In this document: one piece after another, positions 35,454 to 48,055 of the stretch | Layout of the letters: each line of letters begins with the position of its first letter | Position numbering within the stretch: position 1 is the stretch's first letter | From: Ziziphus jujuba | Lineage: Eukaryota; Streptophyta; Magnoliopsida; Rosales; Rhamnaceae | DNA length: 64,000 nt | Assembly (NCBI RefSeq): GCF_031755915.1 | Contig: NC_083388.1 | Span: 3,355,501 to 3,419,500 of the forward strand | Reading direction: 5' to 3' | Translations under genes and position numbers: made by a program | Notes under the pieces: model-generated | The model's database searches: none | Seen by the model: the letters and a program-made list of their open reading frames with translations, nothing else | Told to the model about the DNA's origin: nothing

Positions 35454-38400
35454 TCACCTTGTTCCACAGTAACTTACCCCAACTCCAAGCAAGGTTTTAC
35501 ATGATTTAAACTTGCTCATAGGTAGGACTTTAGTTCCCATATCTATGGGATTGAGCTCAGTTGGTATTTTCTCCAACACGAATTCTTTCCTCTCCACCAT
35601 ATCACGAATAAAGTGATATTTAATCTGAATATGTTTCGATCTCTCATGAAACACAGGATTTTTGCAGAGATGTATAGCACTTTGGTTGTCAGAATAAAGC
35701 ACAACAGCCTTGTTAAGCACACAAAGTTCTAGTAGCAGTCCCTTGATCCAAATAACTTCTTTAGCAGCTTCAGTTACTGCCATATACTCAGCCTTTGTAG
35801 TTGATAAAGCCACCACTGCTTGTAAATGTGACTTCCAGCTTACACAATTTCCACAAACAGTAAATGCATAAGCAGAAATTGATTTTCTCTTGTCTTGATC
35901 TCCAGCATAGTCAGCATCTATGTAACCAAGTAGCTCAACTCCATCTTGATTGCCTTTAAACAACAACCCTTCATTCATAGTGAACTTCAAGTATCTCATG
36001 AGCCACTTCACAACATCCCAGTGACTTCTTCCAGGATTAGACATAAATCTGCTGAGAACACTTACAGCATGTGCCAGATCTGGCTTTGTACTAATCATTA
36101 AGTACATAATTGATCCTATAGCACTAGAATATGGCACACCACTCATATCTTCTTTTTCTTGTTCAGTAGCTGGACATTGATCTGCAGATAACTTGTAATG
36201 TCCACCCAATGGTACACTAGCAGACCTTGCTTCACTCATATTAAATTTGGAGATTACCTTCTGAATGTAGGTAGTTTGCTGAAGCTTCATCTTTCTATTC
36301 ATTCTATCTCTAATAATTGTCATCCCCAAAATTCTCCTAGCCTGCCCAAGTTCTTTCATATCAAACTCAGAACTAAGTAGCTGCTTCACAGAATTAATCA
36401 CTTTACATTTGGTCCTGCCAGCAACATATCATCTACATAAAGAAGTAGATATACAGCATTTACACTCATTGTATCCTTAAAATACAAACAGCTGTCGAAA
36501 TCACTCCTTGCAAAGCCAGCTTTCAACATAAAAGTATCAAACCTCCTATACCATTGCCTTGGGGATTGCTTTAAACCATAGAGAGACTTCCTTAGCAAGC
36601 ATACAAGCTCTTCACCCTTTCTAGTAACTTCATATCCCTGTGGCTGCTTCATATAAATGGTTTCTTCCAAGTCTCCATGAAAAAAAGCAGTTTTTACATC
36701 TAACTACTCTAATTCCCAATCAAAATGTGTAACCAGAGAGAGCATGATTCGAATGGTGGTGTATTTAACCACAGGCGAGAAAATTTCATTGTAGTCCACA
36801 CCCTCAACCTGTGTGAACCCCTTTGCTACCAACCTTGCCTTATACCTCACTGGATCAGACTTAGTTAATCCTTCCTTGACTTTGTAGATCCATTTGCAAT
36901 CCACAATCCTTCGTTTTGAAGGAGCTGAAACTAGATCCCCAGGTATGATTATCATGCAAAGACTTCATTTCTTCATCCATGGCCTGTTTCCACTTCCTTG
37001 CTGCTGTAGACCCCATAGCTTCCTTATAATTCCTAGGTTCATTGTCTGAAAAATCTTGAAAACCAACCAAAGCATATGCAATGAAGTCAGCATAGCTATA
37101 TTTTCTGTTTGGTATCACTTTTCTCTTCGTCCTATCTCGAGTCAACAAATATCTAGGTGAAGTAATTGTTTTGGATGGTGAAGAAGCCTGTTGCACTTAC
37201 TTTTCATTATCCGAATCTGATTCTGTCTGCAGTGGAGTTTCATCTTGATGAACATCTGATTCATTATCCTTTGAGGAACCTCTTTCCTGGTGATCTGGTA
37301 TATTATCTTCAAGTACATGTAGCTTTACTTGTCTAGTCTCAGCTTGTTGCTTATCATCAATACCTGCACTGTTAGTGATCTTGCAAGGCATAATATTTTC
37401 ATTAAAAATCACATCCCTACTAACAATGACTCTAAACCCTTTACTTTCTTTATCCCAGAGTCTATGACCCTTAACCCTTTGAGGATACCCTATGAAAACA
37501 CATTTCAAAGCTCTTGGTTCAATTTATCCTCTGATTGGTGTGCATATGCTGCACAACCAAAAACTCTCAAGTGGTTATAGTTTGGCATCTTCCCTGACCA
37601 AACAAACTCTGGTAATTGAAAATTGAGTACTGTAGAAGGAGACAGATTTACAAGGTGCATAGAAGTCATAACTGCTTCACCCCAAAACATCTTTGGTAGA
37701 CCCGAGGATACTAACATACACCTTACCTTGTCTAACAAAGTTCTATTCATCCTCTCAGCAACACCATTTTGTTGAGGAGTATGTCTTACTGTTCTATATC
37801 TCAAAATGCCTTGAGTTTTACAAAAATTATCAAACTCCTTATTACAAAACTCAAGTCCATTATCAGTCCTTAACGGCTTCACAGACCTGTTGACCTGTTT
37901 TTCAACCAACAACTTCAACTCCTGAAATCTACTAAAGACCTCATCTTTTGTTTTTAACAAGATTACCCATACCTTCCTAGAACAATCATCAATTATGAAC
38001 ATAAAGTATCTGTTTCCACTTTGAGTAGAAACTTTAGCAGGGCCCCACAGATCAGCATGAATATAATCAAGCATAGACTTAGCTCTATTTGTACTTAAAT
38101 TGAAACTAAGTCTGTGTTGCTTACCTAAGATGCAGTTTTCACAGAAGTTTAGTTTGCTTATCTGATCTTTACCAAACACATTTTGTTTATTCAAATAATA
38201 CAAGTCCTTTTCACTAATATGTCCTAATCTATTATGCCATAATACAGTATTATCAACAGGAGTATGAACAAAAGTATTACAAGAATTAAAAACAGCTTCA
38301 CCAAGCAAGACATATAAGCCATTTTTCTTAATACCCTTAAAAGCAACAAATGAGCCCTTTGATATTCTCATTTTTCCATTTTTAGTTTTAGAAATATAAT

Positions 38401-39478
38401 TATCATCATCTAGCATACCAAGAGAGATTAAATTTCTCCTTAAACCAGGAACATATCTTACTGAATTAAGAGTTCTGGTGGTGCCATCATACAATTTAAA
38501 CTGTACATTACCAATACCAACTACCTTGCATGAATGGTCATTCCCTAAAAGGACCTGTCCTCCCTCATACTCTTTATAAGAGTGAAAGACATCAAGAACA
38601 GGACACATATGAAATGAGCATCTTAAGTCTAGAACCCATTCTGACTTGTTTTGCTCACTGTCAGCAACAAGGACCTCCCCAGAATCTTCATTAGAAGAAA
38701 CAACAGCAAGATCACCATTTTCATGGTTCTTGCTTTTATCATCTCTCTTTTTCTTATAACAAAACTTCATAATATGGCCTTCTTTCTTACAGTAGTAACA
38801 TTTTCGACCCCTTATTCTAGACTTAGATCTAGAGTGGTCTCGGCTCTTCCCCCTAAAGTCAATATTTCCAAAATTCCTAGTGGCACTTCTACCTCGAGCA
38901 CTAAGCCCTTCACTCTTTGATTCAGACTTTAATTCTATATCCCTGAACTTTAAGGAACTGACCACTATATCCAAAGACAGAGAATCACGACCATACTTGA
39001 TGGCATTCTTGACATCTCTAAAAGACTCAGGCAGAGAATTTAACAAAATTACAGCATTATGTTCATCACTGAACATAACTTTGCAATTAGCCAGATCCAA
39101 AATTATTCGATTAAACATGTCAAGATTAGAGTCTAAATCCTTAGAAGTATCCATTTTAAAGCCAAAGAATGGTTCTAGTAACAAAATTCGATCTGGAAGA
39201 GACCTTACAAAATAAAGCTGTTCTAGTTTGTTCCACATCTAAGAGGTAGTTGTTACCTCATCTACCTTCCTCAGAACACTATCCAAGAGATGCAGGATGA
39301 TTGTACTCAAAGCAATCTCGTCCATCTCCAATCTCTTGTCCTCTGGAAGATCAGCAGAGAATGACCCGTCAATGGCTCTAGCAACTTTCATCTGCACGAG
39401 GACGACCCTCATCTTCTTCCTCCATATTAGAAAATCCCCTTTGCCATTAAAGATCTCCACCTCTATTTTCGAAGCCAT
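35454..39478 (-). pseudogene. C3 gag-pol remnant
   Basis: From ATG 39478 (MASKIEVEIFNGKGD) to 35454. A TAG at 39239-39241 interrupts gag. A long open piece (39238-37505) contains the zinc knuckle CYYCKKEGHIMKFC, the protease site altered to LDLRCSFHMC (expected DSG or DSA), and integrase motifs HADLWGP, RTDNGLEF and PQQNGVAERMNRT. Frameshifts at about 37505, 37196 and 36700 break the C-terminal integrase and RT. RT YVDDMLLAG and RNase H (DADYAGD, DNQSAIHL) are readable at 36670-35454. The protease change plus frame breaks make it inactive. Confidence 0.9.
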
Positions 39479-39571
39479 TGTTAACTCTTCAAGAAACCCA
39501 AGATTCTGAGAGTAGAATCTTGCTAAACACACTCAAAAGATCCAAGAAAACCTTGCTCTGATACCACTTAT

Positions 39572-40208
39572 TGTGGAATTTAGAGAACAAGAACAAAAAC
39601 AGCAAAGAACACACAACATGATTTAACGAGGTTAGGCCAAAGAATGCCTACGTCCTCGTGCTCAGGTTCTATGAGCTTCTGCTATTTTATTATGTGTTGA
39701 GGAGATTACAAGCTTGCAGGTTCTACAATGGTGATTCACACAGAGAACACCCAAGAAAGACCAACCCGCTAGCCCCTTTTACACCCTCTCTCAGATTATT
39801 CACAAAGTTTCACAAAGAAACTTACAGAACTCTTTTAGGAATTGAAACAACAAAGAAAGAACAGATCTCTTTCTCTCTCACAAACCCAGAAAAACAACTC
39901 ACAAAGAAGGTTCTGCAACTCTGAATTTTCTACTCTCTACAGAGAAGAAAAAGAAGTTAAAATCTGGTGTATATTAAATAGCCTTTTAACTCCCTGTTAT
40001 AACCAACCTAACCACTGCACCTGCATTGCACGTGTTTTAGTTAATTAAAACAAACTTCAAAACGTTGTCATTCCCTTTTGAAGTACTTAAACCCATCAAA
40101 GAAACGCTGCCGTTCCATCCTTTTCTTTCTTTATTTGAGAGCAACAGTTCAATCACTGAAGCACAGCTGAACTCTATTTCTTCAGCTCTTGAGGATTAAT
40201 TCCTCACA
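39572..40208 (-). repeat. 5' LTR of C3
   Basis: 637 bp; adjacent to the primer site. Lacks the 12-bp segment present in the other LTR near 34997. Confidence 0.9.
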
Positions 40209-42355
40209 CGAACCAATAAGGAAATCTTCCATGTAACTTGTTATCGCCAACATTTAAGACTTCCAGCATAGAACAGTTGAGCAAAGACATTGGCAACGAT
40301 CCTTCAAACTGGTTGCCATTCAAGTTCAGGCTTCTCAAGATGGTTTGAAATGATTTAGGTATTGAGCCTTCAAATCTATTCATCCTTAGATTTAATATGG
40401 ATAGATCATAGCTGAAATCTCCAAGACAATTTGGAATCTTACCAGACAGATTGTTGTAGGACAAGTCAAGAACTTGGAGTTGTTCTAGATGACAAATCGA
40501 TGATGGAACCTCCCCGGTAAGCTTGTTTCTGGAGACACAGAAGAATGTTGCATGGAAAGGTGGAATAGGAAGTTTTCCTTCAAGTAAGTTGCCATGAAAA
40601 TCTAGATGCCCTATTCTCTCCCAAGGAAATTGATGAATTTTTGTCAAATAGTTGTTTGAAAGAATCAAATATTCCAATGATTCCTTACCAATCTCATAAA
40701 ACCAGTGGGGGACTAGGCCATGGATTTTATTGTTGGAAAGATCCAATCTTTCAATGTTTGCAAAAGCCTTTAAAACAGGAGGGAATTCTTGGATGTTATA
40801 GAAAGACAAATTCAGATAGGTAACACTAGGAAGTGTAAAGTTGAAATGGTTGGAAGTATTCAAAGATAAAAGTCCATTACCAGAGAGTTCAAGCGATTGC
40901 ATATTTTTTAGCTTTGAAAACATGCCTATCTCCACAACTCCACTTAGACTATCTGATGAAAGCATCAAAGAAGCCAGGTTCTCAAGTTGGAAGATGAATC
41001 TAGGAATAGGTCCCTGTAGCTTATTATTAGTTAAATCTATGGTTTGCAACGAAAAACTTTTGGTTTCACTAATATTACAAGTGAGTAAGTTGTCTTTAGA
41101 TTTCAATGTTGTAAGGATGGTAAACTAAGAAGCCAAAGAGGTATTGTCCCATTTAGAATGTTAGAAGACAAGTCAAGTGTACCTAGCTTTGAAAGCCCAG
41201 ATGCATATTCAGGGAAAGGACCTGAAAGCTGATTAAATGAAAAATCAATTTTGGAAAGTTGAGTTAGATTGAATATTGATGAGGGCAGCTGACCTATGAG
41301 TCTATTTCTCCCTAGTGATACATAAATCAGTTGACTCAGGTTCTCAAATGCATCAGGAATTTGGCCTCGGAAATCATTTTCTTCAAGGATCAAATATTCA
41401 AGCTTGGCAAGGTTTAAGATGGAGGCTGGAATCTTACCACTGAAATTGTTGGATTGGATGTTAATCTGAGTAATCTGTGTAAGATTCCCCATTGACATGG
41501 GAAGCAACCCTGTGAATTGGCAGATGCTAAGATCCAGGTATTTGAGAGAAGTAGTCCTGTTAGATTTCGGTAGTGAGCATGTTAGACCAAAGTTTTCCCT
41601 CAAATCTAGATGCTGGAAGTTTGGTAGATTAAGAAAGTAACAGCTGGGAAATTCCCTTGGATTGCAGTGCGACCGAGATTAAGAGAGGTCAAAGAAGATG
41701 AGAGGTTCATTAACAAACTAGGATGGATCAAATTCATACCTACAAAGTAGAGAGAAAGTTCTCTCAATTGGGTTAGGTTCCGAGCAAAAGCTTTGTAAAC
41801 AGATGTGTTAAGTCCTAGGCCATAATTGCGAGAGAGATCAAGTGAAACCAATTTGGTTAGATGAGACAAATCTAATGGCATGTTCCCTAAAAATGATGAA
41901 GTTGATAGGTTAAGGTGTGTGAGATTAGAAAACCTACCAAACTTTGGAGAGATTTCAGACTCACGGAAGTTATTATAGGCAAGGTTGAGCCTTTGAAAGT
42001 GAGAAAGGTTGAAAAGGCTACTATTGGAATGGATGGAACCATAAAGCCAACTGCAGCTGAGGTCAAGACCAATGAGGTTTCCTGTCCCATCCTCACATGT
42101 CACACCATCCCACAAGCAGCAATCCACATCCTCCTTCCATGAATCCGTCTTCGGATATGGCACTTTGTGTTCTTCATTGCAGTCCTCGTACAAAATTTGA
42201 GAAGTAGAGAACGTGTTCTTGAATTGAAGCAAAGCAAGTTTTTGATCACCAGGGCACAATGTTGCATCATGTGAAGAATAGAAAGGAGATGAGGAACAAG
42301 TAAGTTGAAATCTGGAGAAGAAGAAGATGAAGATGGGGAAGCATAACAATTTCAT

Positions 42356-43331
42356 TGCATCTACTATAAATAATAAAAAAATTTATTATATGTGTTTAAT
42401 TTATTGTTGATGAAGATGAGGATTTGGATAATTAGTATATATAGAAGAATTCTTACATGTACAAAATGAGTGCTTCATGCAATAATGTGATCGAGAATTT
42501 CCTACTTTAGAATCATGTGTCTACTATTTCTAGTAATGATAACATATTCAAATTGGTAAGCAGCCCCTCAACGGCTTGAATTTTGGTCCTATGTTCAGAC
42601 CCATGACTTGAATTTTTGATGTGCAATTGTATAAGATATTTGTTGATACATGGTTAGTCAAAAATTAATTATTATCTTGATCTAGTTAACTGTGTTTCAA
42701 TTGATTACTAAAGGGCCAACATACAGTAAATTTCTTGGCTGCTTCTATTCAAATAAAAAGTGAGATAAAAAGACCATATTACATGTGGACTAGAGCCTTG
42801 GAAAATTATAATCTGCTTTAGACTTCATTAAAAGGAAAGGAAAAACAGAGAATATTTTTTTCTCAAATCAAGTCTGGTATTACCGTATTAGAGTATTTTC
42901 TCAAATCAAGTCTGGTAATACCGCATTAGAAACTCTTTCTACAAATAAAAACAAGTAAAATATATAAAGCATTCGCAAGTAGCAAAGGAGTAGTAAAGAA
43001 AATAGATTTGAAATGCACGTCGGGCTAACAAATTTGCACACATCAAATTCTCTAACCTCAAATTAAACTTGAAAGATTTCAATTTGTCTGGCTTCCAAAA
43101 CTGTTACTTATTGACCTAAATGATATTTCACATGAAGCTATAAACATAAATCGTGTTGGGATTAAACTTTTTTTTTTTTCCTCCTTTATTAAATATGACA
43201 GATTGGAACTAACGGTGCCTTCTTTTTCAAGTTTTGTGATCCTTTTTCTAAGCCAATAACATGAAATTTAAAGACTCAAAACCACAACTTTCTGACATAT
43301 TTGGTGCAAAAGACAAAATTTCGACACATCA
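42356..43331 (-). promoter_or_regulatory. RLP pseudogene 2 upstream block, unit A
   Basis: TATA-like GTATATATAG (on +) at 42435-42444, about 80 bp before the ATG. The block carries the recurring TGCACGT.GGGCTAAC and CACATCAAATTCTCTAACCTC motifs (about 43014-43072). Nearly identical to 50366-51376. C4 is inserted at its distal end. Confidence 0.65.
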
Positions 43332-43774
43332 TGATAAATATCAATGCCGACTTAGCTCCCTAGAAGAATCTAGAGTTATCTTGTTTTCTCTTTAAAAATG
43401 GAGAACAACTAGTGCCTTGGAAGTGGTGAGAAAAATATCTATAATTAAATATTTCTAGAAGTATCCACAACCGACTTTCTCTTCTATAAATAGGTGATGA
43501 TGTATAAGTTAAGTGTCATGTCCATAGCAATAGAAAAAAGAGAGAGTGCTGTACGTGTGAGTGTGAGTGTGTGTCCTTTAAGTGAGAAGAGTGTGAAAAG
43601 GTGTTTTTTGTCCTAGTGTAAGTCAAAAATAAAGTGAGTGTGAGTGTGTTAGTGTGTGTTGCTCATTTGTGTGAGTGAGTGTGTTGCTCTCTTTATAGGT
43701 GAGAGTGTACCAATTGTTTTATATTAATAAAAATCAATTTTCTTGGTTTCTCCTTTAGTCCTCTGTCTCCAACA
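43332..43774 (+). repeat. 5' LTR of C4
   Basis: TGATAAATATC to CTCCAACA. Contains TCTATAAATAGG (about 43482-43493), a good TATA box candidate, followed by a GTGAGTGTGA-rich part. Confidence 0.95.
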
Positions 43775-43888
43775 TTTTTGGTATCAGAGCCTGGTTGGTC
43801 CAAGTTCAACTTTGTGGGAGCTTCTTGTTCGTGGTCACGCAGTCAAGACTAAGTTTACGTAGTGCTGCGGGAATTTCCAGCAACCATA

Positions 43889-46800
43889 ATGGGAGACCTT
43901 CAAGTTGGTGGAGGTATTAAGAAGCTCAACAGTCAGAATTATGGCACGTGGTCAACTTGCATGAAGTCATATTTGAAGGGCCAAGATCTCTGGGAGATCA
44001 TAGCTGGCAGTGAAGTCGAGCAACCACAGGATGCTGAGGCTTTGAAGAAGTGGAATATCAAAGCTGGTAAGGCAATGTTTGCCCTTAAATCTACAGTTGA
44101 AGAAGAGATGTTGGAGTACATACGGGATACTGAAGTGCCAAAAGAGGCCTGGGACACGTTTGCAAGACTCTTCTCAAGGAAGAACGACACAAGGTTGCAG
44201 CTTCTCGAGAGTGAATTACTGTCAACAACACAGCACGACATGACAATCCAGAAATATTTCAACAAGGTAAAAACTCTTAGTCACGAAATTACTGAGTTAG
44301 ATCCTAGTTCTCCTATTACAGAATCTAGAATGAGGAGAATAATTTTACATGGGTTGAGACCCGAATTTAAAGGATTTATTTCAGCCATTCAAGGTTGGCC
44401 AGTCCAACCTTCATTGATTGAATTAGAAAATTTACTTATTGATCAAGAAAATATAATCAAACAAATGGCTGGGGTCTCACTAAAGAGCGATGAAGAAGCG
44501 CTCTTTAGCGGTAGAAGAAAAGGCCGACCCAAACAACAAAAATTTAATAAGGTAAATCAACATGGAGAAGATTTTAGAGGAGAACAAAGGAATAATAGAA
44601 ATAGACAACAATTTTTAGAAAATAAAAGAAATAATGGACGATTTTTTGAAAATAAAAGAGATGATGGAAGATGCTTCAACTGTGGAAGAAAAGGACATTA
44701 TATTAAAAACTGTAGACTAAGGAAGAAATTTACAGAAAGTAATATAATTATCCCAGAGCCTCAAAATAATATAAGTGAAGATGAATGGGATGTTGAAGCA
44801 TCTTTGGCTACTGCTGAGCTCATGGATGGCTCAAGTTCAATGCAAGAAAGGGAAACGGCACTCGCAGTGGTTATCCCTAGACGCATTGATTATAAAAATG
44901 ATTGGATTATAGACTCTGGAAGTTCAAATCATATGACGGGAGATAAAGAGAAGCTGCAAAGCATGACAGAGTATAAAGGAGGGTGTATGGTGGTGACGGC
45001 AAATGACTCAAGATTGCCGATAGCTCACGTTGGTAAGGCAGCAATCATGCCTCGTTTTAGTTGCCATCAAGTTCAACTGCAAGATGTCTATCATGTGCCA
45101 GGAATGAAGAAGAATTTGCTGTCAGTAGCTCAACTAACATCTTCAGGAAATTATGCATTGTTTGGACCTGAGGATGTTAAGGTGTATCGAGACCTTAAAA
45201 TCTCTGGTACACCAACAATGAAGGGGCGGCGATTGGAATCTATCTATGTGATGTTAGCAGAGTCTGCCTACGTAAACAAGACAAGAAGGAACGAGACATC
45301 AGACCTTTGGCACGCACGGTTAGGACATGTCAGCTACAAAAAGTTGAAGGTGATGATGAAAAAGTCAATGCTCAAGGGTCTTCCCCAACTCGACGTCAGT
45401 GTCGACACAATCTGTGCAGGATGTCAATACGGCAAAGCACATCAACTACCATTTGAAGATTCAAAGTTCCAAGCAAAAGAGCCTCTGCAACTCATTCACT
45501 CTGATGTCTTCGGGCGTATCAAGCAGTCATCAGTTGGAGGCATGCATTATATGGTGACATTCATTGACGATTTTTCAAGGTACGTCTGGGTTTTCTTTAT
45601 GAAAGAAAAATCTGAGACCTTTTCAAAATTTAAGCAATTTAAGGAAAAAGTAGAAAGAGAATTAGGCAAAAGGATACAATGCCTACGCACAGATAATGGG
45701 GGAGAATATACCTCAAGAGAATTTATACAATATTTAAGAGAATACAAAATAAGACATCAATTGACGTGTCCAAATACTCCGCAACAAAATGGTATTGCGG
45801 AAAGAAAGAACCGACATCTTGCAGAAACATGTCGGAGCATGCTACATGCAAAAAATGTTCCAGGAAGATTTTGGACTGTGTGCATGAATACAGCAGCTCA
45901 TGTGATTAATAGGCTCCCTCAAGCAAAGTTAGGATTCCTCTCACCCTTTGAAAAACTATGGAACATAAAACCCACAGTAAGCCACTTTCGAATCTTTGGC
46001 TGTGTTTGCTATGTGTTTGTGCCTTCTCACTTACGCATGAAGTTTGATAAGAATGCGATAAGATGCATTTTTGTCGGATATGATAGCCAAAGAAAAGGGT
46101 GGAGATGTTGTGACCCTAATACTGGACGATGTTATACTTCACGAAATGTGGTGTTCGATGAAGCATCTTCTTGGTGGGCACCTCAAAATACAGAGTTGCC
46201 AAATTCAAAAGAGATTGAGGTCAAGCTGCAACAAAATATGGGGGAGCAAGAATATGAAACATGCCAGCCAACAAATGAAGGAGAAGACCAGCCGACTATA
46301 GCAGACGAGCCTACGATATCATCTCAAAGTCCCTGGCGGTCTGGTGTACATCAAGGAATACCAGAGAACATCGGGTCGAATCTTCAACAAAATGACGAAG
46401 AGACAACTCCACAACCAAGAAGATCGAGCAGACAACGAAGACCAAATCCCAGGTACGCTAATGTAGTAATAACAGAAATGGAGGATATAAAAGAACCTAC
46501 ATCATATGAAGAAGCATCTAAATATCATGAATGGAGAAAGGCTATGGAAGAAGAAATTTCTGCATTAAATCAAAATCAAACTTGGGATTTGGTGCCTAAA
46601 CCTAAAACTGTAAAACCCATATCCTGTAAATGGGTTTACAAGATAAAAACTCATCATGATGGATCAATTGAAAGATATAAAGCTCGTTTAGTCGCACGAG
46701 GATTCTCACAGCAATATGGACTAGACTATGATGAGACGTTTAGTCCAGTAGCAAAGATCACTACCGTACGTGTTCTACTAGCACTTGCAGCAAGTAAAGA

Positions 46801-48055
46801 CTGGAAGCTGTGGCAAATGGACGTGAAGAATGCCTTCTTGAATGGAGATCTAGACAGAGAAATTTATATGATACAGCCAAAGGGTTTTGAAAGCAAAACT
46901 AATCCAGAGTACGTGTGCAAGCTAAGGAAGGCACTTTATGGTCTAAAACAAGCTCCGCGGGCATGGTACGGTAAGATTGCAGAGTTCCTTCTTCAAAGTG
47001 GATATATAGTATCTTCTGTAGATTCTAGTTTATTTGTGAAGACTGAAGGAACAAAACTAGCAGTAGTGCTAGTATATGTGGATGATTTAATTATCACAGG
47101 AGATCATGAAGATGAAATCTCTCAAACAAAGAGAAATTTATCAGTTCGCTTCCAGATGAAGGAACTTGGGGAGCTCAAGCACTTCCTTGGACTCGAAGTT
47201 GACCGAACAGAGAAAGGTTTATTTCTTGGTCAACAAAAATATGCAAAGAATCTATTACAAAAATTTGGAATGTTGGACTGCAAGCCAATATCAACTCCAA
47301 TGGAGGTGAATGCTAAGCTATCTGCATATGAAGGAAAAGACTTGGAAGATGCTACTATGTACCAACAATTGGTAGGAAGTCTTATCTATTTAACACTGAC
47401 GCGACCAGATATTTCATTTGCAGTTGGAGTTGTAAGTCGGTATATGCAAAGTCCAAAGAAACCTCACTTGGAAGCAGTCCGACGAATATTAAGGTACGTT
47501 AAAGGCACTATAAACTTGGGGCTTCTATATAAAATAGGAGAGGAATGCAAGTTGGTTGGTTACTGTGATGCCGACTATGCTGGAGATCATGATACACGAC
47601 GATCGACTACTGGATATATATTCAGCCTTGGTTCAGGAGCAGTATCTTGGTGCAGTAAAAGACAACCAACTGTGTCTCTATCAACTACAGAAGCAGAATA
47701 TAGAGCAGCTGCTATGGCAGGCCAAGAAGGTATGTGGTTAAGACAACTACTTAAAGATTTACATCAACAAGTTGACTATGCAGTTTCTCTCCATTGTGAT
47801 AACCAATCAGCAATACAATTGGCGGAGAATCCGGTATTTCATGCAAGAACAAAACATGTGGAGATACATTATCATTTTATCAGAGAAAAAGTACTGCTAG
47901 AAGAAATTAAAATGCAACACGTTAAAACAGAAGATCAAGCGGCAGACTTATTCACTAAAGCACTCAATATTACCAAGCTTACAAAGTTAAGAGAAATGCT
48001 CAACATGGTGAATAGAGAATCAATCAAGAGAGTCGACATTGAGGGGGAGTATTGA
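43889..48055 (+). CDS. C4 gag-pol polyprotein, uninterrupted
   Basis: 1,388 codons from ATG 43889 (MGDLQVGGG) to TGA 48053-48055; the upstream GTG at 43862 is not needed. Gag (residues 1 to about 260) is followed by zinc knuckle CFNCGRKGHYIKNC starting at 262, aspartic protease IIDSGSSNHM (DSG 342-344), GAG-pre-integrase LWHARLGHVSYKK, integrase Asp539, Asp602, Glu638 (D,D35E spacing), RT with YVDD at 1063-1066, and RNase H (DADYAGDHDTRRST, STTEAEYRAAA, DNQSAIQL). The last residues, DIEGEY, are encoded by the polypurine tract and the stop codon is the first three bases of the 3' LTR. Motifs differ from C1-C3 (NRHLAE rather than MNRT after the integrase Glu), so it is a different copia lineage. 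All catalytic residues inspected are present. Confidence 0.95.
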   Translation: MGDLQVGGGIKKLNSQNYGTWSTCMKSYLKGQDLWEIIAGSEVEQPQDAEALKKWNIKAGKAMFALKSTVEEEMLEYIRDTEVPKEAWDTFARLFSRKNDTRLQLLESELLSTTQHDMTIQKYFNKVKTLSHEITELDPSSPITESRMRRIILHGLRPEFKGFISAIQGWPVQPSLIELENLLIDQENIIKQMAGVSLKSDEEALFSGRRKGRPKQQKFNKVNQHGEDFRGEQRNNRNRQQFLENKRNNGRFFENKRDDGRCFNCGRKGHYIKNCRLRKKFTESNIIIPEPQNNISEDEWDVEASLATAELMDGSSSMQERETALAVVIPRRIDYKNDWIIDSGSSNHMTGDKEKLQSMTEYKGGCMVVTANDSRLPIAHVGKAAIMPRFSCHQVQLQDVYHVPGMKKNLLSVAQLTSSGNYALFGPEDVKVYRDLKISGTPTMKGRRLESIYVMLAESAYVNKTRRNETSDLWHARLGHVSYKKLKVMMKKSMLKGLPQLDVSVDTICAGCQYGKAHQLPFEDSKFQAKEPLQLIHSDVFGRIKQSSVGGMHYMVTFIDDFSRYVWVFFMKEKSETFSKFKQFKEKVERELGKRIQCLRTDNGGEYTSREFIQYLREYKIRHQLTCPNTPQQNGIAERKNRHLAETCRSMLHAKNVPGRFWTVCMNTAAHVINRLPQAKLGFLSPFEKLWNIKPTVSHFRIFGCVCYVFVPSHLRMKFDKNAIRCIFVGYDSQRKGWRCCDPNTGRCYTSRNVVFDEASSWWAPQNTELPNSKEIEVKLQQNMGEQEYETCQPTNEGEDQPTIADEPTISSQSPWRSGVHQGIPENIGSNLQQNDEETTPQPRRSSRQRRPNPRYANVVITEMEDIKEPTSYEEASKYHEWRKAMEEEISALNQNQTWDLVPKPKTVKPISCKWVYKIKTHHDGSIERYKARLVARGFSQQYGLDYDETFSPVAKITTVRVLLALAASKDWKLWQMDVKNAFLNGDLDREIYMIQPKGFESKTNPEYVCKLRKALYGLKQAPRAWYGKIAEFLLQSGYIVSSVDSSLFVKTEGTKLAVVLVYVDDLIITGDHEDEISQTKRNLSVRFQMKELGELKHFLGLEVDRTEKGLFLGQQKYAKNLLQKFGMLDCKPISTPMEVNAKLSAYEGKDLEDATMYQQLVGSLIYLTLTRPDISFAVGVVSRYMQSPKKPHLEAVRRILRYVKGTINLGLLYKIGEECKLVGYCDADYAGDHDTRRSTTGYIFSLGSGAVSWCSKRQPTVSLSTTEAEYRAAAMAGQEGMWLRQLLKDLHQQVDYAVSLHCDNQSAIQLAENPVFHARTKHVEIHYHFIREKVLLEEIKMQHVKTEDQAADLFTKALNITKLTKLREMLNMVNRESIKRVDIEGEY

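Larger units (their letters stand above)
34743..40208 (-). mobile_element. Ty1/copia element C3 (Tork-like), degenerate
   Basis: Minus-strand element inside RLP pseudogene 2. LTRs lie at 34743-35389 (3') and 39572-40208 (5'); primer site GCTCTGATACCA (on +) at 39555-39566. The LTR pair differs at about 20 positions plus a 12-bp indel by eye. Flanking 5-mers (ACTAT left, CGAAC right) do not match, unlike C1, C2 and C4. Confidence 0.92.
33917..42355 (-). pseudogene. RLP pseudogene 2, split by copia element C3
   Basis: Cf-type RLP read from ATG 42355: hydrophobic signal peptide (MKLLCFPIFIFFFSRF), N-terminal cap (SWKEDVDCCLWDGVTC), many LRRs down to 40209, then after C3 the last LRRs (34742-34200), the GLCGFPL motif, acidic linker EQEDKMEHEN, and the membrane helix (FGYACGIVYGMVTGSFLLF) ending at 33917. 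Lesions: a one-base frameshift near 41620-41640, another near 41105, the C3 insertion at 34743-40208, and TAG at 34715-34717 (LPEL, stop, VLVLPSNN). The order of parts shows a normal full-length RLP before damage. It is the only copy here retaining an undamaged C-terminal membrane helix. Confidence 0.92.

Noticed and set aside
43862..43888. GTG at 43862 as the C4 start
   Set aside because: ATG at 43889 opens the same frame with a normal gag N-terminus; eukaryotic GTG starts are rare.
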